A DNA stretch of 29,726 nt from positions 1 through 29,726 of the forward strand of contig CANRAT010000005.1 of the NCBI GenBank assembly GCA_947628685.1. The letters are read 5' to 3'. A program made the position numbers and the translations under genes. The stretch comes from an uncultured Bacilli bacterium. GTDB taxonomy: Bacteria > Bacillota_I > Bacilli_A > RF39 > UBA660. Below are positions 23,816 to 29,726 of this stretch, one piece after another (position 1 is the first letter of the stretch; each line of letters opens with the position of its first letter). A model generated the notes under the pieces. It made no database searches. It was not told where the DNA came from and worked only from the letters and a program-made list of their open reading frames with translations.

Positions 23816-25249
23816 TTAATTATTAACTGTGTGGTGAACTGTTGGAGTTGTTGTATCTATAGTTTTAAATGTATATCCATGGGAAAGTCCATACTTTATT
23901 ATAGTTTCAACTGCATCTACACTAAAACCTTTAGTATCGTGTTGTAAAATAATGTATGTTGAACCATTACCTAAACTTTTTATAACATTATTTATAACTG
24001 TATTTGTTGAGGTTGTCCCACCAGCATCATTACTAGACACATTCCAATCAAAGTATCTAAAACCATCTTGTTCTACTTTTTTAGTTAGATAACTCATAAT
24101 ATGGGCTCCACCGTCGTATCTTCTACTAACAGTATTAGAACTTCCACCTGGAAAACGTATAATCATTGATGTATATCCTGTAATTTCTTTTACTTTATTT
24201 TGTATGGCATATAAATCATCAAAATAAGTTTGTTCACTTACATATATGTTATAATTATGGGTATTTGAATGTAGTCCTATTGTATGACCTTCATCATATT
24301 CTCTTTTTATTATAAAATCATAACCATCTGCAATTCCTTTACCGGTGACAAAAAATGTTGCTTTTACATTATATTTTTTTAAAATATCTAAAAGATTTGA
24401 TGTATATTTACTTGGACCATCATCAAATGTTAAATATATACTCTTACCTGTTGGTGTAGTATAGTTTACGTCTTTATATACAAATACTGTTCTTTTAACA
24501 ATTGTTTCATTATTTGATTCATCTGCTACTTTATATGAAATAGTATATTCACCTATGTTTTTTGTATCAACAACTCCACTAACCTTTACTTTAGATGTGA
24601 TGTCACCATCACAATTATCATAAGCCTTATATCCTTGTTCATTATACTTATCATTTAATTTAACATATACTACATTTGAACCATTTAAAGTTATTGAAGG
24701 CTTAGTATCATCTTTCTCTTTTGCATCTTTAATTAAACTTGTCATGTTTCCTGAACTATCTTTGACTTCAAAGATTATTTTGCCATCTTTTAAATATTTT
24801 GTAACACTACTTGTAATATCACCATCATAATTATCGAGTGCGGATGCTTTATAATCTTTAATAGTACCATTTGGACAGTAAAAAAACTCTGTATCTTCAA
24901 CTTCTAAAGTTGGATTTTCTTTATCTACTACTTTAACTGTTTGAACTTTTGTTAATGTTTTTTTACCATATTTATATTCATATGTAACATTATACTCTCC
25001 AAGTTTATTTGTATCTACCCAACCCTTTCTAATTCCAATTATCTTTTTACATTTTAATTTATTTCCATAACAAACTATTCCTGGATTTTCTAAAAATTCA
25101 TCTTTATAATTAACTTCTACTATATCACTAAATTCTTTTACATGAAAAGTTCTATTATTCATAAAATACACAATAAAAGATGTAGTTAATATACATATAA
25201 TTATTATAATAATTATTAATATTTTTTTAACACCTTTTACTTTTTTCAT
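23816..25249 (-). CDS. membrane-anchored polysaccharide deacetylase with Ig-like repeats
   Basis: The 477-residue product has one N-terminal membrane segment (about 9-30) and three Ig-like (DUF5011-type) modules, about 40-108, 109-176 and 180-258. The last has the usual GYKAYDNCDGDITSKV. A NodB domain follows: TFDDGPS (274-280), HSNTH zinc ligands (327-331), RFPGG (365-369), FDWNVSSNDA and ILQHD. All NodB catalytic blocks are present. It should remove acetyl groups from an external glycan, most likely peptidoglycan GlcNAc/MurNAc or a surface polysaccharide; this could lower sensitivity to lysozyme. ATG at 25249 has GGAG 6 nt upstream; the ATG at 25261 lacks one. A strong promoter lies about 77 bp upstream. 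Confidence 0.93.
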   Translation of the reverse strand: MKKVKGVKKILIIIIIIICILTTSFIVYFMNNRTFHVKEFSDIVEVNYKDEFLENPGIVCYGNKLKCKKIIGIRKGWVDTNKLGEYNVTYEYKYGKKTLTKVQTVKVVDKENPTLEVEDTEFFYCPNGTIKDYKASALDNYDGDITSSVTKYLKDGKIIFEVKDSSGNMTSLIKDAKEKDDTKPSITLNGSNVVYVKLNDKYNEQGYKAYDNCDGDITSKVKVSGVVDTKNIGEYTISYKVADESNNETIVKRTVFVYKDVNYTTPTGKSIYLTFDDGPSKYTSNLLDILKKYNVKATFFVTGKGIADGYDFIIKREYDEGHTIGLHSNTHNYNIYVSEQTYFDDLYAIQNKVKEITGYTSMIIRFPGGSSNTVSRRYDGGAHIMSYLTKKVEQDGFRYFDWNVSSNDAGGTTSTNTVINNVIKSLGNGSTYIILQHDTKGFSVDAVETIIKYGLSHGYTFKTIDTTTPTVHHTVNN

Positions 25250-25325
25250 AGCATACTCCATACTTATTTCAATACTTCTTACATTAATTTTTTAACTTAT
25301 ATACTCTATATATTTATCTAAATTA

Positions 25326-25354
25326 ATTTTACATAATTAAATTTAAAATGTCAA
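25326..25354 (-). promoter_or_regulatory. sigma-A promoter of the polysaccharide deacetylase
   Basis: A perfect TTGACA (25354-25349), 17 nt, TAAAAT (25331-25326) on the minus strand. It starts within the terminator tail of the SDR gene and leaves a leader of about 70 nt that is AT-rich with no clear structure. Confidence 0.82.
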
Positions 25355-25375
25355 TAAAAGACTAGATATCTAGCC
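25353..25375 (-). terminator. short terminator at the end of the SDR gene
   Basis: GGCTAG-ATAT-CTAGTC pairs over 6 bp (one G-T) on the minus strand and is followed by TTTTATT. The stop codon TAG is in the left arm. The stem is short, so readthrough is likely. Confidence 0.5.
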
Positions 25376-26290
25376 CATTATCTCTCCACCATTATTGTGG
25401 ATAACTTGACCTGTTAAATAACTTGAATCATCACTTGCTAAAAATACGAATGTACTACCAAGTTCATATGGCATAGCACCTCTTGCCATTGCAGAGTTTG
25501 AACCTAATGATGGTATCTTTTCACTTACCCAACATGCAGGTTGAAGTGGTGTCCAAAAAAATCCAGGTGCGATTGCATTTACTCTTATATTTTTTAAAGC
25601 CAAATTCCTAGCAAGAGCACGAGTAAATCCTACTATTGCACCCTTTGTAGTTACATAATCTATAAGTTGTGGATCTCCATAGAATGTTGTAACACTAGAT
25701 AAGTTTATAATAGAATCACCAGAATGCATATAAGGTAAAACTTCACGAGTTAAATAAAACATTCCATAGATATTTACTTTCATAGTCCAGTCAAATTGTT
25801 CGTCACATATATCCTCTAATCTATCTTGTTGATATTGTACTCCAGCATTATTAACTAAAATATTTATTTTACCAAATCTATTTAGTGTTGCTTTAACGAT
25901 TTCTTTAGAAAATTGTTTATCACTTATATCCCCTGATAAAAGTAAGCATTCTCCTCCTAAAGATTCTATATATTTTTTTGTCTCCATTGCATCTATGTGT
26001 TCATTATAATAAGGTATGACTACCTTTGCTCCTTCTTTTGCAAAAAATACCGCACAAGTTCTACCAAGCCCACTATCTCCACCTGTTATGATTGCAACTT
26101 TATCCTTTAATTTACCTGAACCTTTATAGTTAGGATTATCAAATATTGGTCTTGGATTCATTATATATTCAAGTCCAGGTTGCTCTTTTTGTGACTGAGC
26201 GGGTGCCATTATTGTATACTCAGTACTTTCTATTCCTAAAGGATTATAATAGTTATAAAATTTATTACCGAATTTATAATCGTAATTCAA
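25370..26290 (-). CDS. short-chain dehydrogenase/reductase (YhxC/YghA-type)
   Basis: The 306-residue product has the N-terminal extension typical of the general-stress SDR group (PAQSQKEQPGLEYIMNPRP). A Rossmann fold follows with TGGDSGLGR, NNAGVQYQ, INLSSVT (catalytic Ser) and YVTTK (Tyr and Lys), then the end YLTGQVIHNNGGEIMG. Relatives in Bacillus and E. coli reduce aldehydes or related compounds with NAD(P)H; the substrate here is unknown. I place the start at TTG 26290 because GGGAGG lies 8 nt before it. The in-frame ATG at 26311 sits before that site and has none of its own. A 13-bp palindrome lies just upstream (26315-26327). Confidence 0.9.
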   Translation of the reverse strand: MNYDYKFGNKFYNYYNPLGIESTEYTIMAPAQSQKEQPGLEYIMNPRPIFDNPNYKGSGKLKDKVAIITGGDSGLGRTCAVFFAKEGAKVVIPYYNEHIDAMETKKYIESLGGECLLLSGDISDKQFSKEIVKATLNRFGKINILVNNAGVQYQQDRLEDICDEQFDWTMKVNIYGMFYLTREVLPYMHSGDSIINLSSVTTFYGDPQLIDYVTTKGAIVGFTRALARNLALKNIRVNAIAPGFFWTPLQPACWVSEKIPSLGSNSAMARGAMPYELGSTFVFLASDDSSYLTGQVIHNNGGEIMG

Positions 26291-26314
26291 AATTTTAACC
26301 TCCCAATTCATTAT

Positions 26315-26327
26315 ATGATAATATCAT
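26315..26327. repeat. ATGATA-A-TATCAT palindrome upstream of the SDR gene
   Basis: A perfect 6-1-6 palindrome directly upstream of the SDR start region. It is a possible operator but is AT-only apart from one C/G pair, so chance is a real alternative. Confidence 0.3.
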
Positions 26328-26414
26328 TTTTTGTCGCTTTAATATAATAAAATTATTTCTAGATTGATTTTAAAACAAATTTGTGATATATTAAATATGT
26401 GCATGATACTTGCA

Positions 26415-26420
26415 TATAAT
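26415..26420 (+). promoter_or_regulatory. -10 box of the plus-strand antisense RNA
   Basis: A perfect TATAAT on the plus strand; 7 nt after it is G26427, the predicted RNA start. No clear -35 lies at 17 nt. The same spacing (TATAAT, 6 nt, GGATACATTTG) occurs on the other strand at the other end of the module. Confidence 0.55.
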
Positions 26421-26453
26421 AAAAAAGGATACATTTGACTCTGGAATCAAATG
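26421..26453 (-). terminator. possible 3' end of the small-peptide mRNA
   Basis: On the minus strand CATTTGA/TCAAATG with an 8-nt loop, then TATCC and six T. The T-run starts 5 nt after the stem, so it is not a textbook terminator. The extra CAAATGTATCC directly before the T-run is the element that can pair with the mRNA 5' end. Confidence 0.5.
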
Positions 26454-26507
26454 CTTCCCTTATGGAGTGCATCTGAAATCAACTATTGTTGAAATCAGAT
26501 GTTTTTA
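26427..26507 (+). ncRNA. predicted structured antisense RNA, candidate antitoxin of a type I module
   Basis: A predicted transcript of about 80 nt with no reading frame. Hairpin 1 is CATTTGA, 8-nt loop, TCAAATG (26432-26453). Hairpin 2 is CATCTGA-AA-TCAAC-TATT-GTTGA-AA-TCAGATG (26470-26501), 12 bp with a symmetric AA/AA internal loop, followed by TTTTTATT, a clear terminator on the plus strand. The loop of hairpin 1 (GGAA) can also pair with TTCC at 26455-26458. The RNA is fully antisense to the 3' end of the 25-codon gene's mRNA and ends at its stop codon, the layout of txpA/RatA and bsrG/SR4. The opposite-strand structure would act as that mRNA's own 3' end. Confidence 0.6.
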
Positions 26508-26585
26508 TTATTTAAATAGTAAGGTAATTACTATAAAAAATAATAGAAGAATTATAATAAATTGAGAAAATTCTCTTTTTGTCAT
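26508..26585 (-). CDS. 25-residue hydrophobic membrane peptide, candidate type I toxin
   Basis: A short reading frame codes for MTKREFSQF followed by about 15 hydrophobic residues (IIILLLFFIVITLLF) and a final Lys. That is one membrane helix with positive charge at both ends, as in type I toxins of the Fst, TxpA and holin-like groups; there is no direct sequence match that I recognise. AAAGGTGGTGG lies 6 nt before the ATG, one of the clearest ribosome-binding sites here. The site can be masked by CCTTTC in the leader (26623-26628) pairing with GAAAGG. The promoter is at 26665-26673. Antisense RNA covers the mRNA from the stop codon onward. It could instead be a small regulatory membrane protein. 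Confidence 0.6.
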   Translation of the reverse strand: MTKREFSQFIIILLLFFIVITLLFK

Positions 26586-26664
26586 AATTAACCACCACCT
26601 TTCCATCATCTTTTGATAACTAGAAAGGGAAAACACCTGATATATTCCAAATGTATCCATAAAT

Positions 26665-26673
26665 ATTATATCA
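26665..26673 (-). promoter_or_regulatory. extended -10 promoter of the small-peptide mRNA
   Basis: TGA then TATAAT (26670-26665) on the minus strand; the seventh base after it is G26658, the first base of GGATACATTTG. The -35 region is poor. The leader would be about 73 nt. Confidence 0.6.
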
Positions 26674-26704
26674 AACATATACTCATATATAGCAGTATAT
26701 GTTT
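26673..26704 (+). terminator. long hairpin at the end of the MMPL gene, T-run on the plus strand
   Basis: AAACATATACT, 10-nt loop, AGTATATGTTT: a perfect 11-bp stem followed on the plus strand by ATTTTTTG. On the minus strand, where the MMPL gene ends within the stem, there is no T-run. It may insulate against plus-strand readthrough into the MMPL gene, or stabilise the MMPL mRNA end; transcription from MMPL could enter the peptide gene. Confidence 0.5.
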
Positions 26705-29700
26705 ATTTTTTGTGTTTTTTACTTCTCATAATAAACTTATCACATGAAGCAATAACTGCAGGAAGTAATATTAAAATTAAGAGTGCGGAAACAAGTGTTC
26801 CTTGTGAGAGTGTCATACATATCTTAGCTGCTACTGCACTTGAGAATTTACCTACTATAAATGTAACGATAATTAGTACTAGTGCGCTTGTAAGTATTGT
26901 ATTAATTGAATTATTATAAGATTTTATAATAGATGTTTTAATATCATTATCCCTTCTTGCTTCAAGATAATATGATGTATAAAGTATTGCATAATCAATA
27001 GTCGCACCCATTAAGATACTTTGAACTATTAATATGGATATAAAATATACTGATCCCATAAATGATAATATACCCATAGTCAAAAATACTGCACATTCTA
27101 TTAATAATACAAGTATTATTGGAATTAAAACTGACTTAAATGTTACTACTACTACAATAAATATAAATATCATTGTAAGTATAGTTATTAGTGTTAATTC
27201 ATTATTAAATGTTTTGCTCATCTCTAATGCCATAGGAGAATCTCCTATAACATAAATATCATCTATTTCTTTTAAATCATCTTTTATATTTTGAATAAAT
27301 TCAAAAGTTTCATCTGATTCAGGAAGTAAATTTGTATTTATAACAACTCTTGAATATTTATCTCCTACTAATAATTCTTTAGCGTCATTTACACTCTTTT
27401 TAGAATCTATTATATCTTTCCTCATAACATCATCTATATAATTATCGAATCTAGCATCACCTAGTATTTCTTCATTTAAATATCTTGAAAATTCTTCTAT
27501 AGTAAGTGTCCAATCATCATTATATTCCATCTTGCTTCCATAATATATGTATACTAAATCTATTAATTTTTTATCTAAATTATTTTGTAATTGTTTAAGT
27601 AAATTATAAATCTCGTTATTTGTATATTTTTTATTATTAAGTGTATCTTTGATTACCTTATTTACTATAGTAAGTCTATTTTTTGAATATTCATCAAAAT
27701 TATTTTTATATTTATCTTGATTTAAAATATCACTGACAAGTAAATTTATAAAATCTTGATATGAGATAGTTAAATTTTTATTTTGTGAATTATATAATGA
27801 ATAAATTAATTCTAAATTATCTACTGATTCTTTTAATACACGAGAAAGTTCCCCTGGAGTGTATTTTGTATCATTTAATACATTATCCATAATAGTTTTA
27901 AGTTGGGTAAGGTTTGATAGTGTATCTTGATCTATACTTTTTAATTCATCACTATCTTTATTAGAAAGAATAAAACATACAAATTCATAAGGTGTTAGTT
28001 TTAAACTACTTGATAGGTACAAACTATATATACTTTTTAATGTAGATAAATCTATATTAGAGCCTAAAGTATTTAAATAAGTATTCAACTCTTGATAGTC
28101 ATATTTAATATCATTATTAGTACTATCCATAATTGAATATACCATTTGTAGTGCTTCTTTTTTATCTCCTAATAGATTATATATTGGGCTATCTATAACT
28201 GTTTTAGCAAACTCATAAGGAGTTAATTCTACATCAGTTTTACCAAACAATATTTGATATAACATTGTTAAAGTACCTTCATCTTGATTAAATACTAAAG
28301 CGATCTTTTGCATACTCATTTTAGTATTTATAAATTCTTTATTACTAAAAGTTTTAAGTATATTTATATTTTCTTTAGAACTTTCATCAAAAAAGTGTCC
28401 ATATTCACTATCAAATAATGTACTTGTAAAAGAAGAAAATTCATATAAAGAGATTTTATCTTCTAAGGTACTATTAATTAAATAGTATGTGTATAAGTTA
28501 TTAACAATTTCTTCATCTATTCCAAAAAGATTTGATATTTTATTAGATGTATATTTTGTATTTAAAGTATCTTTAGATATAAATTTAGATAAAGTATTTA
28601 AGGTATCTATTGTATTTTTATCTAAACTACTTTTATATTTATCAATTGTTAAAACATAATTATTCATAAAACTTATAAATTCACTTATTGTAAGTTTATC
28701 TTCAATATTTTTAGAATTATTATAAATTAATAAATCTTTAACTGTATCTTCATCTATTTTTAAAGTATCAGATATTTCTTTTGTAGTTCTTAACTTTTTT
28801 AGTTTATTTAGATCTGTAAAATTCTCAAGTAATTCTATATCACTTTTAATAGAATTATTTAGATCTTTATTCATTTTATCATTATTATAAACATCACTTT
28901 TAATGAATTTAATTAAATCATCAAGTTTTATCTTATTTGATTCATTTTTGTTATTATAGTGGTAATAAATGATTTTTAAAAGATAATCATCTACTTTTAT
29001 ATCTTCACCTAAATCATTAAATTTATCATTTAACTCACTATATTTTAAAGGCATATTTATTGTATTTCCATAGCAAAGTACACTATCTATATTTTTATTT
29101 GTATCTAAATCTTGACAGTATTTTGATACTTTATCTTCTTCTATTTTAGGATATATAATTGCCATTTGATTATTTAGTGTGAATACATCTTCAATTTCAT
29201 CGGTACCAGATTGTGTATAAACAATTTTTAAATTCCCTTTTAAAAATGAACTTGTTACAAATATTAATATGAATAATATAAGTGCGATATATCTACATTT
29301 ATAAGATATCTTACCTACTATGTTTAATTTTATAATTGGACTTTTCTTTTTAGTTTTATATATCAATTTATCACACAAAAGTATCAGACTTGGTAGTACT
29401 GTAAATATACTAAGTAAACTTAAAAGTACACCTTTTGCTAGTACAAATCCTAAATCTTTTCCTATTGTAAAACTCATAAATACTAAGGCTAAAAGTCCAA
29501 CTATTGTAGTTACTGAACTACTCGATATTGCTTTAAATGAATTGTATAAAGCATCTTTCATGGCTTTAACTTTGTTTTTTTCTTTTAATCTTTCTTGTCT
29601 ATATCTATTCATAAGCATAATAGAATAATCCATAGAAAGTGCCATTTGGAGTATTGCTGATATTGAACTTGTTATATTTGATACACTTGGAAATATTATA

Positions 29701-29726
29701 TTAGAACCTTTATTTAGCGCAACTGC
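26703..29726 (-). CDS. MMPL/RND-family transporter with repeated external domain, N-terminus cut by window edge
   Basis: The frame is open to the window edge (AVALNKGSNIIFPSVSNITS as first visible residues), so 1007 residues are seen and the true start is outside. The two halves of the RND fold are marked by the paired motifs LSMDYSIMLMNRYRQER and GATIDYAILYTSYYLEARR, each with membrane helices around it (TTIVGLLALVFMSF; LTILTMIFIFIVVVVTF). Between them is an external part of about 560 residues with seven repeats of about 78 residues, each with a short LT-x-x-EF helix motif. MMPL proteins export lipids or small molecules using the proton gradient; the cargo here is unknown. It ends in K-K-H-K-K followed by the hairpin at 26673-26704. 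Confidence 0.9.
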   Translation of the reverse strand, partial: AVALNKGSNIIFPSVSNITSSISAILQMALSMDYSIMLMNRYRQERLKEKNKVKAMKDALYNSFKAISSSSVTTIVGLLALVFMSFTIGKDLGFVLAKGVLLSLLSIFTVLPSLILLCDKLIYKTKKKSPIIKLNIVGKISYKCRYIALILFILIFVTSSFLKGNLKIVYTQSGTDEIEDVFTLNNQMAIIYPKIEEDKVSKYCQDLDTNKNIDSVLCYGNTINMPLKYSELNDKFNDLGEDIKVDDYLLKIIYYHYNNKNESNKIKLDDLIKFIKSDVYNNDKMNKDLNNSIKSDIELLENFTDLNKLKKLRTTKEISDTLKIDEDTVKDLLIYNNSKNIEDKLTISEFISFMNNYVLTIDKYKSSLDKNTIDTLNTLSKFISKDTLNTKYTSNKISNLFGIDEEIVNNLYTYYLINSTLEDKISLYEFSSFTSTLFDSEYGHFFDESSKENINILKTFSNKEFINTKMSMQKIALVFNQDEGTLTMLYQILFGKTDVELTPYEFAKTVIDSPIYNLLGDKKEALQMVYSIMDSTNNDIKYDYQELNTYLNTLGSNIDLSTLKSIYSLYLSSSLKLTPYEFVCFILSNKDSDELKSIDQDTLSNLTQLKTIMDNVLNDTKYTPGELSRVLKESVDNLELIYSLYNSQNKNLTISYQDFINLLVSDILNQDKYKNNFDEYSKNRLTIVNKVIKDTLNNKKYTNNEIYNLLKQLQNNLDKKLIDLVYIYYGSKMEYNDDWTLTIEEFSRYLNEEILGDARFDNYIDDVMRKDIIDSKKSVNDAKELLVGDKYSRVVINTNLLPESDETFEFIQNIKDDLKEIDDIYVIGDSPMALEMSKTFNNELTLITILTMIFIFIVVVVTFKSVLIPIILVLLIECAVFLTMGILSFMGSVYFISILIVQSILMGATIDYAILYTSYYLEARRDNDIKTSIIKSYNNSINTILTSALVLIIVTFIVGKFSSAVAAKICMTLSQGTLVSALLILILLPAVIASCDKFIMRSKKHKK

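Larger units (their letters stand above)
26427..26658. repeat. 11-bp perfect inverted repeat bounding the small-peptide module
   Basis: GGATACATTTG at 26427-26437 (plus) and CAAATGTATCC at 26648-26658 are exact reverse complements. Each begins 7 nt after a TATAAT that points inward, so both predicted RNAs start with the same 11 nt. Confidence 0.75.

Noticed and set aside
26427..26507. Known riboswitch class in the gap before the MMPL gene
   Set aside because: I compared the two-hairpin sequence by memory with common classes (purine, glycine, preQ1, fluoride, manganese, ZTP, guanidine, T-box) and saw none of their conserved cores. It also does not lead into a plus-strand gene.
1..29726. CRISPR array, tRNA or rRNA genes
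   Set aside because: I saw no regularly spaced repeats, no cloverleaf with a conserved T-loop, and no rRNA-like segments on either strand by eye.

Overview
The window is very AT-rich DNA with nearly all genes on the minus strand; only one convincing protein gene (22259-22927) is on the plus strand. The gene content points to a low-GC Bacillota (Firmicutes) relative with a peptidoglycan wall, possibly an uncultured gut Bacilli or RF39-like lineage. The evidence is YqeG/YqeH, YutD, a DUF4015 glycosidase, a CBS-type family II pyrophosphatase, Ddl/MurF, strong Shine-Dalgarno sites and sigma-A type promoters (TTGACT/TTGACA, 17 nt, TATAAT/TAAAAT). The standard code is used: Trp is TGG and TGA is a stop. 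The species assignment is an inference.

Layout. 1-1934 is accessory-like: a RhuM-family protein cut by the left edge, a TM2-domain protein and an ASCH-domain protein. 2021-4385 holds a long coiled-coil protein and a signal-less M23/LysM cell-wall hydrolase, with a terminator between them. 4467-6427 is a two-gene unit (DUF4015 glycosidase, then YutD). 6538-9181 is a four-gene operon: YqeG, YqeH, a membrane-anchored protein and a small Asn-rich protein. 9243-10859 is a pyrophosphatase with its own strong promoter. 11070-12176 is a prepilin-like protein whose C-terminus looks like the variable region of a diversity-generating retroelement (DGR) target. 12265-15774 is a cell-wall operon (alpha/beta hydrolase, membrane-anchored MurF-like ligase, Ddl). 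15916-22169 is a four-gene operon (CDF metal transporter, U32 protein, M19 dipeptidase, beta-lactamase/HD fusion). 22259-26290 holds a DUF3298 protein, an EamA transporter, a polysaccharide deacetylase and an SDR oxidoreductase. 26703-29726 is an MMPL/RND transporter cut by the right edge.

Two parts stand out. (1) At 11073-11204, 30 consecutive codons lie between WWLRS and GVAPAF, and 29 of them end in T or C. They are flanked by unusually GC-rich codons and followed by a hairpin. This is what adenine-directed DGR mutagenesis of AAY codons leaves behind. No reverse transcriptase or template repeat is visible, so they would have to lie elsewhere. (2) At 26421-26673, the only gap over 300 bases, a 25-residue membrane peptide gene on the minus strand overlaps at its 3' end a predicted structured RNA on the plus strand. 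The two predicted transcripts start with the same 11 nt, and the peptide mRNA's 5' end is perfectly complementary to its own 3' end. This is a candidate type I toxin-antitoxin module with fold-back control.

Many genes concern the cell envelope: MurF, Ddl, deacetylase, M23 hydrolase, glycosidase, M19 dipeptidase and beta-lactamase-like protein.
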